A DNA stretch of 64,000 bases from Candidatus Zixiibacteriota bacterium (GTDB taxonomy: Bacteria > Zixibacteria > MSB-5A5 > GN15 > FEB-12): NCBI GenBank assembly GCA_028289585.1, contig JANQPI010000035.1, forward strand, positions 218,717 to 282,716, written 5' to 3'. The position numbers were made by a program, and so were the translations under genes. The notes beneath the pieces were generated by a model that was not told the origin of the DNA, did no database searches, and saw only the letters and a program-made list of their open reading frames with translations. Below, in pieces: positions 25,342-34,160 of this stretch; within the stretch, counting starts at the first letter, position 1; the number at the start of each line of letters is the position of its first letter.

Positions 25342-26550
25342 CTATGTTTTGCGAAGTACTTCCGTTCCACATTCACGTTCCCGGGGGGCTGCCGGGTCAA
25401 GTGCCCAGCGGATGCGGCGAATTCCCTCGATCAGTTCATCGCGGTCGCCGCAGAAGCTCAAGCGAAGGTGCCCTTCCATACCGAACTCACGCCCCGGGAC
25501 CGTTACAACAAGCGCTTGTTCCAGGAGGTATTCAGCGAGCTGCGCTGAACTCTCATTGTAGGCGGAGAAATCAGGGAAGGCGTAAAACGTGCCTTCCGGC
25601 GGGATCAGCGTCAGCTCCGACAATGCCCCCAATTCGGCCAGAAGAGTATCGCGATTGCGCTCCAAAGTCAACCGCAAGTCCGTTACCGGGGCTTGGTCCC
25701 CGGTCAGCGCACCCAAGGCTCCCAGCTGCGTGAGATGCGATGCACAGGATACCGTTTGCGCGGCAATCTTCGAGGCACCCGACGAAACCTCTGAGTTAGC
25801 GATCAGCCACCCGATCCGAAACCCGGTCATGCCGTATGTCTTTGAGACACCATTGATGACAACCAGCTTTGAGCGCTCCAGCGGCTTGGCGGTGAAACCG
25901 AAAATTGAGGCTTGACGGCGATCATCGAAGATCTGCTGGTGATAGATATCGTCGAGAATCAGGAAGAGATCGTTGCGCTCGGCAAAGACGACCAATTCAC
26001 GGAGCAACTCATCCGGAAAGACCGCGCCCGACGGATTATTGGGGGAATTGACGATAATCCCTCGCGTTTGCGGCGTGATTGCTCGATGGAGCGCATCGAT
26101 GTCCGGGTAGAACGTCCCCCTGAGTGGTGGGACGGTTACCGGGCGGGCTCCAACTAGACGCGTGATGTCCGGGTAGCTCACCCAGTACGGCGCGGGAATC
26201 AGGACCTCATCGTGGTGGTTGAAGATCGCTGCGAACAGGTTAACAATAGCGTTCTTGGCTCCCGGACAAACGAGCAGGTTCTTGTGCGTGATATCGATAC
26301 CGTGATGGATCTTCGTTTCGCGCACGATGGCATCGAGTAGCTCGGGAATCCCTCGCGTCGCCGTGTAGTGAACCTCACCATGCTCGAGCAACTCTTCACA
26401 TGCTGTGATCGCACCTGGTGGGGTGGGGGTGAACGGTTCGCCGCTGCCGAGGTGAATGACCGGACGGCCGAGCGCCTTCAGTTCTTTGACTTTGGTGTTC
26501 AGCCGTAGCGTGGGAGGATCATGAAGGTGAGCAACGAGCTTGGAAAGCAT
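25342..26550 (-). CDS. PLP aminotransferase class I (aspartate aminotransferase-like)
   Basis: 402 residues. Fold-type I aminotransferase: the substrate-binding NNPSGAVFPDELL region, DDIYHQQIF, the PLP lysine in VVINGVSKTYGMTGFRIGW, and the terminal Arg in EGHLRLSFCGDRDEL. It most likely interconverts aspartate and oxaloacetate, which fits its position before pckA (oxaloacetate to PEP); other amino acids are possible in this subgroup. The ATG follows GAAAGG. Gaps of 14 nt (from pta) and 17 nt (to pckA) support one transcript. Confidence 0.87.
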   Translation of the reverse strand: MLSKLVAHLHDPPTLRLNTKVKELKALGRPVIHLGSGEPFTPTPPGAITACEELLEHGEVHYTATRGIPELLDAIVRETKIHHGIDITHKNLLVCPGAKNAIVNLFAAIFNHHDEVLIPAPYWVSYPDITRLVGARPVTVPPLRGTFYPDIDALHRAITPQTRGIIVNSPNNPSGAVFPDELLRELVVFAERNDLFLILDDIYHQQIFDDRRQASIFGFTAKPLERSKLVVINGVSKTYGMTGFRIGWLIANSEVSSGASKIAAQTVSCASHLTQLGALGALTGDQAPVTDLRLTLERNRDTLLAELGALSELTLIPPEGTFYAFPDFSAYNESSAQLAEYLLEQALVVTVPGREFGMEGHLRLSFCGDRDELIEGIRRIRWALDPAAPRERECGTEVLRKT

Positions 26551-26564
26551 GACGCGCCTTTCGA

Positions 26565-27557
26565 CTAATCGCGGAGGAGAGCAGCGATGGCAACAGTGTT
26601 TACGATATCGTCTACCGAGCAGCCGCGAGAAAGATCGTTGAATGGCTTCGCCAAGCCCTGGCTGACCGGTCCGGTTGCGGTTGCCCCGCCAAGGCGCTCA
26701 GTCAGTTTGTATCCGATGTTACCGGCGTCCAGGTCAGGGAAGACCAGCACATTGGCCTGACCGGCGATCTCTGACTCAGGCGCCTTTCGCTTACCAATGG
26801 CTGGCAGGATGGCGGCATCGAGCTGAAGCTCACCGTCGATTTTGAGTTCGGGCGCCTCTTTGCGAACGATGTCGAGAGCGGTCAGAACCTTGTCGACATC
26901 TTCATGCTGCGCCGAGCCTTTGGTGGAGAACGACAGCATCGCGACTCGGGGGTCCTCGCCCACCAGCTTCTGCATTGTCTGGGCGCAGCTGACAGCAATC
27001 GACGCCAGCTGTTCAGCTGTTGGATTCGGGATTACTGCACAGTCGCCAAACACAAAAGATTTATCACGTTCGCCATTGAATTCGGGCATCGTCATGATAA
27101 ACGACGACGAGATCGTGTTGCATCCGGGGGCGAGACCGATGCAATGTATTGATGCTCGCACGACATCTCCGGTCGTGTTTACCGCGCCGGCGACGGCTGC
27201 GTCGACGTCGTCGTGATGAACCATCATTGCCCCGAAATAGAGAGGATTCATCATCGTTGTCGCAGCATCCGTCTCCGAGAGGCCCTTCGCTTTCCGTTTT
27301 TCGTAGAGGGCCGACGCATACCGCTGGTGGTCGGGGGAATGAGCGGGATTAACGATATCAACTTTGCCGAGATTGAGATTGTACTCGTCGGCGAGCGGCT
27401 TGATCTCGTCGGGGTCGCCAAGCAGAATGATCTTCGCAATGCCTTCGGTCGTCAGCTTACGGGCGGCCTGAATCATGCGAGGTTCCGTACCCTCAGGAAG
27501 GGCAACCGTACGTTTGGCCGCTTTTGCTCGATCGCGAATCTTTGACACCGCATTCAT
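26565..27557 (-). CDS. pta: phosphate acetyltransferase
   Basis: 330 residues, the short PTA_PTB-only form without the N-terminal DRTGG extension. It exchanges phosphate and CoA between acetyl-CoA and acetyl phosphate. Blocks seen: [55 protein letters not shown], and [17 protein letters not shown]. The start ATG follows AGGAGGCATATC. It is 42 nt downstream of prfB and 14 nt before the aminotransferase. No ackA lies in the window. A phosphotransbutyrylase role is less likely. Confidence 0.9.
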   Translation of the reverse strand: MNAVSKIRDRAKAAKRTVALPEGTEPRMIQAARKLTTEGIAKIILLGDPDEIKPLADEYNLNLGKVDIVNPAHSPDHQRYASALYEKRKAKGLSETDAATTMMNPLYFGAMMVHHDDVDAAVAGAVNTTGDVVRASIHCIGLAPGCNTISSSFIMTMPEFNGERDKSFVFGDCAVIPNPTAEQLASIAVSCAQTMQKLVGEDPRVAMLSFSTKGSAQHEDVDKVLTALDIVRKEAPELKIDGELQLDAAILPAIGKRKAPESEIAGQANVLVFPDLDAGNIGYKLTERLGGATATGPVSQGLAKPFNDLSRGCSVDDIVNTVAIAALLRD

Positions 27558-27599
27558 GATATGCCTCCTGCTCCGGACGTTGGCCGGAGTACTATCACG

Positions 27600-28707
27600 C
27601 TATACAAATTGATCCCGGAGCTCCGGGTCGGAAAGATATGCCTCGATAAAACCATCGATATCGCCGTCCATGACGGCCTGGACATTGCCGGTCTCGTGAC
27701 TCGTCCGATGGTCTTTGACCATGGTGTACGGCTGAAAGACGTATGAACGAATCTGCGAACCCCATTCGATCTTCTTCTTCGCCTCGTCGAATTTCTCCAT
27801 CTTCTTTGCCTCTTCCTCGCGCTTGAGCTGGTAAAGGCGGGAGGTCAACACAGCCATGGCGGCTTCCTTGTTCTTGTGCTGACTTCGTTCCGACTGACAG
27901 GTGACGACAATACCGGTCGGTTCGTGAGTGAGTCGAATGGCTGATGATGTCTTGTTGACGTGTTGTCCCCCGGCGCCGGACGCGCGAAACGTATCGACTC
28001 GGACCTCATCCATATTGAGTTCGATCTCGGCCGTACCCTCGACTACGGGGTAGACATGCACCGAGACGAAAGACGTGTGCCGGCGAGCCTGGGAGTCGAA
28101 GGGAGAGATGCGGACAAGTCGATGGACACCGGATTCGGCCTTGAGATAGCCAAAGGCGTATTCCCCTTTTATTTCAAGGGTCGCCGATTTCAGGCCGGCT
28201 TCGTCGCCGGGCTGAAGGTCAAGGAGTTCGACATCGAAACCTCGTCGTTCCGCCCATCGGCCATACATACGGAAGAGCATGTCGGCCCAATCCTGAGATT
28301 CTGTGCCGCCGGCACCCGGGTGAATGGTGAGGATGGCCGGGCGTTCGTCATCCGGTCCTGAAAGCTGAGTGGTGAATTCGAGCTGAGCGAGTTCGCGAAC
28401 AGTCGTTTCAAGCGACCGCTCCAGGTCGGTTGCTTCCTCGGAATCTGGTTCCACCAGTTCTGCGAGTTCCGAAAGATCGGCGAGTTCGCCTTGGAGGTGG
28501 TCGAACGCGCTAACCCATCGCTTATGCCCGGAGATCTCCTTGAGAGTCGCCTGGGCAGCCTGGTTGTTATCCCAGAAGCCTGCTTCGGCCGACTGAGCTT
28601 CGAGAGTCGCTATCTGTTCACGCCGGTGGTCAATGTCAAAGATACCTCCCGAGTTTCGAGAGGCGTTCGGACAGCTCCGGAAGCTGATTGGCAATATCAG
28701 TAAGCAT
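27600..28707 (-). CDS. prfB: peptide chain release factor 2 with programmed +1 frameshift
   Basis: Full coding region from ATG 28705-28707: 23 codons (ending LGRYL) reach an in-frame TGA (28638-28636), and a +1 shift at CTT-TGA-C continues as DIDHRREQIATLEAQ... to 27600. The joined protein is about 368 residues. The GGQ motif (GGQHVNKTSSAIRL) triggers peptide release, and SPFDSQARRHTSF and the recognition region fit RF2 (UGA/UAA). Without the shift the main frame would begin inside domain 1 with no good start, so the fused gene is the correct model. It heads the minus-strand run to pckA. Confidence 0.95.
28635..28650 (-). promoter_or_regulatory. prfB recoding site (+1 frameshift, autoregulation)
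   Basis: Minus strand CGGGAGGTATCTTTGAC: a Shine-Dalgarno-like GGGAGG, a short spacer, then the slippery CTT followed by in-frame TGA and C. This matches the classical RF2 frameshift signal, where low RF2 lets the ribosome shift and make more RF2. Confidence 0.95.
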
Positions 28708-28744
28708 CGTTATTTGCGTCCTTTTTCACAAGCATCACCGACCA

Positions 28745-28773
28745 AGTATAGACCTGGCGGTACTTCTGATCAA
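28745..28773 (-). promoter_or_regulatory. promoter of prfB-pta-aminotransferase-pckA
   Basis: Minus strand TTGATC (28773-28768), a 17-nt spacer, TATACT (28750-28745). Leader about 30 nt to the prfB ATG, with AAGGA. Confidence 0.7.
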
Positions 28774-28810
28774 CCAGAACAACCATTTTTACACCAATCT
28801 CGGACTATGG

Positions 28811-28839
28811 TTGATTGCCTGCGCGGGGGCGTGTATCCT
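28811..28839 (+). promoter_or_regulatory. promoter of the 28847 operon, leaderless geometry
   Basis: TTGATT (28811-28816), a 17-nt spacer, TATCCT (28834-28839). The ATG at 28847 lies 8 nt past the -10, so the transcript should begin at or next to the start codon; no ribosome-binding site is present. Confidence 0.5.
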
Positions 28840-28846
28840 CGACGAA

Positions 28847-29491
28847 ATGCCTACGCCAACCCTCCTTACCGTCGGTCCCTTTCAGGAGAACTGCTACCTT
28901 CACGCTGATCCGGAGACGAGCGATGCGGTCGTCATCGACCCCGGGGAAGAAGCGGCCAGAATCATTGACGCCGTCCACGACTCCGAGCTGAACCCGCGAG
29001 CGATTCTGCTTACTCACGGTCACGTGGATCACATCGGCGCGGTCGATACGGTACGCACGGAGTTTTCGATCCCGGTCGCAATCGGAGCTGGCGAAGAGGT
29101 CCTGCTTGCAGATCCCACCCAGAATCTTTCGGCTTTGTCGGGTCAACCACTCATCGTCGAGCCTGCGGATCAGTTCCTGCATCACGGCGAGACTGTGTCG
29201 TTTGGATCGCTGTCTTTCGAGATTCGATCAGTCCCTGGTCATTCGCCGGCGTCCGTCGCTTTCTACGATCCAGCTCGGGGTATCTGTTTTGTGGGCGACG
29301 CCTTGTTTCGCGGTTCAATCGGCCGGACCGACTTCCCGGGTTGCAATCACGAACTTCTGCTTCGCTCGATCCGCGAGCAGCTCCTCACGCTACCCGATGA
29401 AACGCGTTGCTTCCCGGGCCACGGTCCCGAGACGACCGTAGGATATGAACGCGCAACGAACCCATTCCTTAACGGAGGGATCCTTGCCTAA
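28847..29491 (+). CDS. metallo-beta-lactamase-fold hydrolase, glyoxalase II-like
   Basis: 214 residues from ATG 28847; the open frame extends upstream, but the promoter and family N-terminus (LLTVGPFQENCYL) support this start. The two-metal site is complete: THGHVDHIG (HxHxDH), the His in VPGHSPAS, the Asp in FVGDALFRGSIGRTD, and the His in FPGHGPET. Related proteins hydrolyse S-lactoylglutathione or other thioesters; substrate unknown. The stop codon overlaps the next gene's TTG start. It heads an 11-gene co-directional run. Confidence 0.87.
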   Translation: MPTPTLLTVGPFQENCYLHADPETSDAVVIDPGEEAARIIDAVHDSELNPRAILLTHGHVDHIGAVDTVRTEFSIPVAIGAGEEVLLADPTQNLSALSGQPLIVEPADQFLHHGETVSFGSLSFEIRSVPGHSPASVAFYDPARGICFVGDALFRGSIGRTDFPGCNHELLLRSIREQLLTLPDETRCFPGHGPETTVGYERATNPFLNGGILA

Positions 29492-30317
29492 GTCCGGGCT
29501 TTACGACAACCATGTGCATTGTGATTTCTCAATCGATGCGGTCGGCAGCGTTGACGAGTATTGTGAGGCCGCGCTTGCCTTTGGTCTCGATGGACTGACC
29601 TTTACGACTCATTACGACACCAATCCCAACGCAAGGTACAACTATACGCTTATCCGCGTTGCCGGTGATGATCTTCCGGCCTCCATTGAGAGCTTCGCAG
29701 CCTATGCGAATACGGTTCTGGCCGCCCGAAAGCGCTTCGCTGGCCGTGGACTTGAGGTTCGGTTAGGGGTGGAATTCGGATGGTACGAAGGGGCCGAAGC
29801 GAAACTTCGAGAGTTGGTCGACGCGTTTCCGTTGGATTATGTGCTGGGGGGGATTCATGAAATCGACGGCTACAATTTTGCCGGTCGGCGAGGATTCGAG
29901 GCATGCTTTGAGCGATTGACCGTCGATCAGTTGATGAGCTCCATAGCGAACCAAATGATCGACTGCGCGCGCACTGGCCTTGTGGATACGATTGCTCACC
30001 TTGACTACCATCGCAAGTACGGTCTCGAATTCTACGGTTCCGAGCTAATCGCCGCCCAGAATCGTGTTTGGCCGGAAGTGTTTGCGGCTCTTCGTGACAC
30101 TGACACCGCTCTCGAGATCAACACGTCGGGTTGGCGGCGAGGGTTTAGCGACCCGTTCCCAACCTTTGAGATCGTTCGGGCTGCCCGCGATGCCGGGGTC
30201 CGCATTGCCCACCTTGGCTCCGATGCGCACGCGCCGGACCAGGTGGGTGACAGCTTCGCACGAGCTCGGCCGTACCTGTCCGAAGTGTCCACGTCTGATC
30301 CACGTCCAACTCGCTAG
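29484..30317 (+). CDS. PHP-domain phosphoesterase (HisJ-type histidinol-phosphatase-like)
   Basis: 277 residues from TTG 29484, chosen because GGAGGG lies 4-5 nt upstream and the start overlaps the previous stop; an upstream ATG (29445) would overlap by 47 nt. PHP metal motifs: DNHVHCDFS, THYD, GVEFGWYEG, GGIHEIDGYNF, AHLDYHRKYG and GSDAHAP. It hydrolyses a phosphate ester; histidinol phosphate is the best-known substrate, but no his genes are near. It is followed with no gap by the glycosylase gene. Confidence 0.82.
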   Translation: MPKSGLYDNHVHCDFSIDAVGSVDEYCEAALAFGLDGLTFTTHYDTNPNARYNYTLIRVAGDDLPASIESFAAYANTVLAARKRFAGRGLEVRLGVEFGWYEGAEAKLRELVDAFPLDYVLGGIHEIDGYNFAGRRGFEACFERLTVDQLMSSIANQMIDCARTGLVDTIAHLDYHRKYGLEFYGSELIAAQNRVWPEVFAALRDTDTALEINTSGWRRGFSDPFPTFEIVRAARDAGVRIAHLGSDAHAPDQVGDSFARARPYLSEVSTSDPRPTR

Positions 30318-30908
30318 ATGTTTGACCGGTCATTCTACTGTCGAAATGTGACTAAGGTTGCACGCGACCTGGTCGGTGCGCATATGCACTGGCGGGAGTC
30401 AACCGTGCGGATTGTCGAGACCGAAGCCTATGGTGGGGAGGGCGATGCGGCATCGCATGCGGCCCCCGGTCCGACCGAACGGAACCGGGTGATGTTTGGA
30501 CCGCCCGGAATTGTTTACGTCTATCTTATCTATGGCATGTACCACTGCCTTAATGTCGTTACTGAGGCTCCCGATTCGCCCTCGGCAGTGCTGATTCGAG
30601 CGGCTGAGCCGATTGACAGCCGACATGAGATGGGCGCACTGTCCGGACCGGGTCGCCTCTGTCGGGCACTTGAGATTGACCGTTCCCACACCGGGCTCGA
30701 TACGACGAACGGTCCACTGACATTCGAGGTCGGTCGCCCGCCGCAGCGACTTGCCGAATCCACACGAATTGGGATTCGCAAAGCTGCCGATCGGCAGTGG
30801 CGTTTCTTCGATCCCGATTCATCGGCTGTCTCTGGAACACGGTCGCAGAACGAGCACGCTCGTATAACGAGACATGAGTATGCCTGGTCCGCTGAGAGGT
30901 CGCATTAG
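30318..30908 (+). CDS. mpg: 3-methyladenine DNA glycosylase (AAG/MPG family)
   Basis: 196 residues. Removes alkylated purines to begin base-excision repair. Typical blocks: ARDLVGAHMHW, IVETEAYGGEGDAASHAAPGPTERN (with the catalytic Glu and minor-groove residues), MFGPPGIVYVYLIYGMYHCLNVV, and GPGRLCRALEI. Length fits the family. Its ATG directly follows the PHP gene's stop. The C-terminus (about 170-196) is basic and not conserved. Confidence 0.92.
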   Translation: MFDRSFYCRNVTKVARDLVGAHMHWRESTVRIVETEAYGGEGDAASHAAPGPTERNRVMFGPPGIVYVYLIYGMYHCLNVVTEAPDSPSAVLIRAAEPIDSRHEMGALSGPGRLCRALEIDRSHTGLDTTNGPLTFEVGRPPQRLAESTRIGIRKAADRQWRFFDPDSSAVSGTRSQNEHARITRHEYAWSAERSH

Positions 30909-30922
30909 TATCGGAAGCAACG

Positions 30923-31558
30923 ATGTTTGGTGAAGAATGGATTCAGCGTGCGATTCTTGCCGGGCCGGCTATTCTTTTTGCCCTTACGGTGCATGAGTAC
31001 TTTCATGCTTGGACCGCACTTCGTTTTGGCGACACAACAGCCCGGGATCAGGGGCGATTGACTCTCAACCCGCTTGTCCACCTCGATCTGATCGGGACAC
31101 TGATGTTTGTCGTGTCGAACTTCACGTTCGGGTGGGCCAAGCCGGTACCGTTCAATCCGGCCAATCTCCGCAATCGCCGCTTCGCTGAAATTTGGATCGC
31201 GCTCGCGGGTCCTCTGTCGAACATTGGATTGGCGATTCTCTTTGGGCTCTGTTATCGCCTCCTCGTATCGGGTGTCTTTTCACCTGATGCCGGATGGTAT
31301 CCGGCGGTTCGACAGTTCCTCAACTATTCGGTCTTCATCAATGTGGTGCTCGCTATCTTCAATATGATCCCGCTGTTTCCGCTCGATGGCTCCCACATTC
31401 TCCGCAATCTTGCACCCGTCGAATGGCAAGCCCGTATTGTCAATTTTGAGCGTATCGCACCGTGGGTTCTGCTAGCGCTGATCATCTTCGGTGGCACTCG
31501 CTACATCATCCTTCCGGCCGTCGCGATCCTGGTGCCACTCTTCCGGGGCCCCGCTTGA
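30923..31558 (+). CDS. site-2 protease family (M50) membrane metalloprotease
   Basis: 211 residues, about six membrane segments. The zinc motif is in TVHEYFHAWTALRFGD (HEYFH), and the second active-site block is PLFPLDGSHILRNL, with the Asp ligand. This is the compact YwhC/SpoIVFB-like group without a PDZ domain. It would cut membrane-embedded substrates. The start ATG is 14 nt after the glycosylase stop. Its TGA overlaps the next gene's TTG (TTGA), suggesting coupled translation with the lipoprotein. Confidence 0.9.
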   Translation: MFGEEWIQRAILAGPAILFALTVHEYFHAWTALRFGDTTARDQGRLTLNPLVHLDLIGTLMFVVSNFTFGWAKPVPFNPANLRNRRFAEIWIALAGPLSNIGLAILFGLCYRLLVSGVFSPDAGWYPAVRQFLNYSVFINVVLAIFNMIPLFPLDGSHILRNLAPVEWQARIVNFERIAPWVLLALIIFGGTRYIILPAVAILVPLFRGPA

Positions 31559-32229
31559 AGCTGGTACGAATCGTCAACTGCGTATCGCTGTTAGGGCTTA
31601 TTCTCCTGGCCACAGGTTGTGGGCAACAGGTCCAGCCCGGAGCGGAATCGGGAGTCGGATCACTTCAGGCCGATGCGTACCGGTTTTCGGCGCGCCTCTT
31701 TCGTGATGGATCCCCAACCACCCTTCGGCTTGAACTGTACCGCAGTGACTCGCTGGTGGGGCTGTACGGACGGGCGTACCTCGGTCGTACCGCACTCGTC
31801 GGCCGCGTGACTCCCGACTCGATTGTGATGTATTTTCCACCCACTGACGACGTGCTGATGGAACGGCTTGCTGATGCCCTGGAAGCGCTCGCTGGCCGGG
31901 GTGTCAGCCGTGTACCGTCGCTGTCCAGTCTGCTCTCCGGTTTACCAGATTCGGTCACGCTCCCACCGAGGCTGCTTCGAGTTCGCAATGACACCGATAA
32001 ACGGCGACCTCGCTATCTCTTCTATGACTCGGCCGCGACTTGGCAACTCGAACTTACGTATCGCGAGGAGCGAGACGTGTGGCGGCTCTATGCGTTTGAG
32101 TTCACGGCCGGAGAGAACAGCCTGCGGGGAACACGAGACCGCTTTCGCGCTGCGGCAACGGTGTCCCGGGAGCGGTTCTATCCGTCGATTCCCGTCGACG
32201 CTAGGCGGATCCTGGTCGCCGTCGACTAA
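31555..32229 (+). CDS. uncharacterised lipoprotein
   Basis: 224 residues from TTG 31555, which overlaps the previous stop as TTGA. This start gives a clean lipoprotein signal, MKLVRIVNCVSLLGLILLATGC (written as consecutive segments KLVRIVNC and LLGLILLATGC), with the lipobox Cys at 22. The mature part (AYRFSARLFRDGSPTTLRLE, YGRAYLGRTALVGRVTPDS) is beta-rich and reminiscent of LolA/DUF4292-like outer-membrane lipoprotein folds, but I cannot assign it. It lies between a site-2 protease and an MsbA-like exporter, consistent with an envelope role. Confidence 0.72.
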   Translation: MKLVRIVNCVSLLGLILLATGCGQQVQPGAESGVGSLQADAYRFSARLFRDGSPTTLRLELYRSDSLVGLYGRAYLGRTALVGRVTPDSIVMYFPPTDDVLMERLADALEALAGRGVSRVPSLSSLLSGLPDSVTLPPRLLRVRNDTDKRRPRYLFYDSAATWQLELTYREERDVWRLYAFEFTAGENSLRGTRDRFRAAATVSRERFYPSIPVDARRILVAVD

Positions 32230-32282
32230 CGCAAACAGAGCGTTTGACTTATCTCCTCAACGCCAAGATGTTATAAGGTTAT

Positions 32283-34160
32283 ATGAGAAGACCTGAACCA
32301 CCGGCCTCACGACTGCGCCGACTGTTTCGTGCGCTGATACCGTACTGGCCGCCAATCGCCCTGGCGTCGACGTTTGCCGCGCTCCATTCAGTGTTTAGCG
32401 GGATTCTTGTTTGGCTGTTCGGCCCCCTGATGATGACGCTCTTTCAGGTCGAAACGACGGGCGGTATGGGGAATCTGCCGGGGTCGGCAGGAGGCGCGGC
32501 CGCGCCGGTTGACTCCGCGATCGATCGTATCAAGGAAACTCTGCAGGGAGCGGTCGATGCCGTGGTGATGGCGCCGACGCGTGAAGAAACCCTGGTCAAT
32601 TTCTGTCTTACCGCAGTCGTTGTCGTTACGCTGGTCAATCTCTTCAGCTACAGTCAAAGCTGGTTCATGGCATTTGTTCAGCAGTCGGTCATGAAGCGAT
32701 TCCGGGACGGGCTTTTCGAGAAGTACCAGCGATTGTCGCTTGATTTCTTTCATCAGAACCGAACGGGCCGACTGATTTCTCGCATCACCAATGATGTCGT
32801 CGTACTTAACGACGCGATCGATACGGCATTCAATCGGCTCATTCGAGATTCGATGCTGACGCTGATCCTGGTGTCGTTCCTGGTTATCCTTAGCTGGCAG
32901 CTGACACTTCTCACGCTGATTGTGTTGCCAATCGGGTTCCTGCTAATCTGGTACATTGGTCGGCTCATCCGTCGCTATTCAGATCGTTCTCAAGAGCGGA
33001 TGGCAGATGTCTCCTCGGTCCTTGAGGAAAATGTCTCCAACATGCGGATCGTGAAGGCGTTTGGGACCGAACGCTACGAGACGAACAAGTTTGCGGCGGC
33101 CACCCACTCATACTTCCGCACGATGCTCAAGATGATTCGCATGCGGAATCTTGCCTCACCCGTTTCCGACATTCTGGCAACCGCGGCCGGAGCAATGATT
33201 CTCCTGTACGCTGGTCAGAAGATTCTCGCTGGCACCGGCGACCTCTCGGCTGGTGATTTCATGACTTACATTCTTGCCCTCTTTTCGCTGATCAAGCCGG
33301 TGAAATCGCTGACTCAGATACATGTCAAGCTGCAGGAGGGAATGGCGGCGGCCAACCGCGTCTATGATGTTCTCGACGAACCGGAAACAGTCACCGAAGT
33401 TGCTCAGCCGATCACTAAAGAGAGTTTCACCGATCTCATACGCTACGAGGACATTCACTTCCGCTACCAGGATGCTGAACCAGTCCTTGATGGCGTGTCG
33501 TTTGATGTCGCACGTGGTCAGGTTGTCGCAATCGTTGGCCCGTCGGGGGCAGGGAAGAGCACACTGGTTGATCTTCTTCCGCGCTTCTACGATCCGCAAC
33601 AGGGAGTAATCTCAGTCGACGGTATCAATGTTCGTCGACTGACACTGAAGTCGCTTCGTGGCATGATCGGCATGGTGACGCAGGAGACGCACCTGTTCAA
33701 CGATACGATCCGAAACAACATTGCTTATGGTCTGGGCGAGGTTCCGCAGCGAGAGATTGAAGCGGCGGCTGAGGCTGCGAATGCCCATGCGTTTATCACT
33801 CAGTTTGAGTACGGGTACGATACGGTCGTTAGCAATCGTGGGGCTCGACTCTCCGGTGGGCAGCGACAACGTCTTGCCATCGCTCGGGCTTTGCTGAAGA
33901 ACCCCGACATTCTCATTCTCGATGAGGCGACGTCTTCGCTCGACACGGAATCAGAAACTCTTGTTCAGCAGGCGATCGATCGGCTCGTTTCCAATCGCAC
34001 GGTTCTTGTCATCGCCCATCGGCTGTCGACCGTTCGCAATGCCGATCGCATTCTCGTTCTTGAGGGCGGCACGATTTCCGAGCACGGATCACACGACGAG
34101 CTCATCCGTCGCGAAGGCACATATGCTCGTCTCTATTCGCTTCAGTTTCGAGACGACTGA
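32283..34160 (+). CDS. ABC exporter, MsbA-like
   Basis: 625 residues, a half-transporter: membrane domain with six helices (about 20-370, including an inserted Gly/Ala-rich loop near 60-80), then the ATPase. Walker A GPSGAGKST begins at 419, signature LSGGQRQR at 523, Walker B ILILDEATSSLD, and the H-loop in IAHRLST. Neighbouring LPS-type glycosyltransferases suggest export of lipid A-core or another lipid-linked glycan; a multidrug role cannot be excluded. The start lacks a strong ribosome-binding site (AAGG). Its stop overlaps the next ATG by one base. Confidence 0.88.
   Translation: MRRPEPPASRLRRLFRALIPYWPPIALASTFAALHSVFSGILVWLFGPLMMTLFQVETTGGMGNLPGSAGGAAAPVDSAIDRIKETLQGAVDAVVMAPTREETLVNFCLTAVVVVTLVNLFSYSQSWFMAFVQQSVMKRFRDGLFEKYQRLSLDFFHQNRTGRLISRITNDVVVLNDAIDTAFNRLIRDSMLTLILVSFLVILSWQLTLLTLIVLPIGFLLIWYIGRLIRRYSDRSQERMADVSSVLEENVSNMRIVKAFGTERYETNKFAAATHSYFRTMLKMIRMRNLASPVSDILATAAGAMILLYAGQKILAGTGDLSAGDFMTYILALFSLIKPVKSLTQIHVKLQEGMAAANRVYDVLDEPETVTEVAQPITKESFTDLIRYEDIHFRYQDAEPVLDGVSFDVARGQVVAIVGPSGAGKSTLVDLLPRFYDPQQGVISVDGINVRRLTLKSLRGMIGMVTQETHLFNDTIRNNIAYGLGEVPQREIEAAAEAANAHAFITQFEYGYDTVVSNRGARLSGGQRQRLAIARALLKNPDILILDEATSSLDTESETLVQQAIDRLVSNRTVLVIAHRLSTVRNADRILVLEGGTISEHGSHDELIRREGTYARLYSLQFRDD

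Noticed and set aside
28688-28846. Upstream extension of the metallo-hydrolase frame
   Set aside because: It would cross the promoter and the prfB leader; the family N-terminus begins at the ATG 28847.
32244-32276. Promoter TTGACT...TTATAA directly before the ABC exporter
   Set aside because: Spacer of about 21 nt is too long, and the gene is close enough to the upstream lipoprotein to be co-transcribed.
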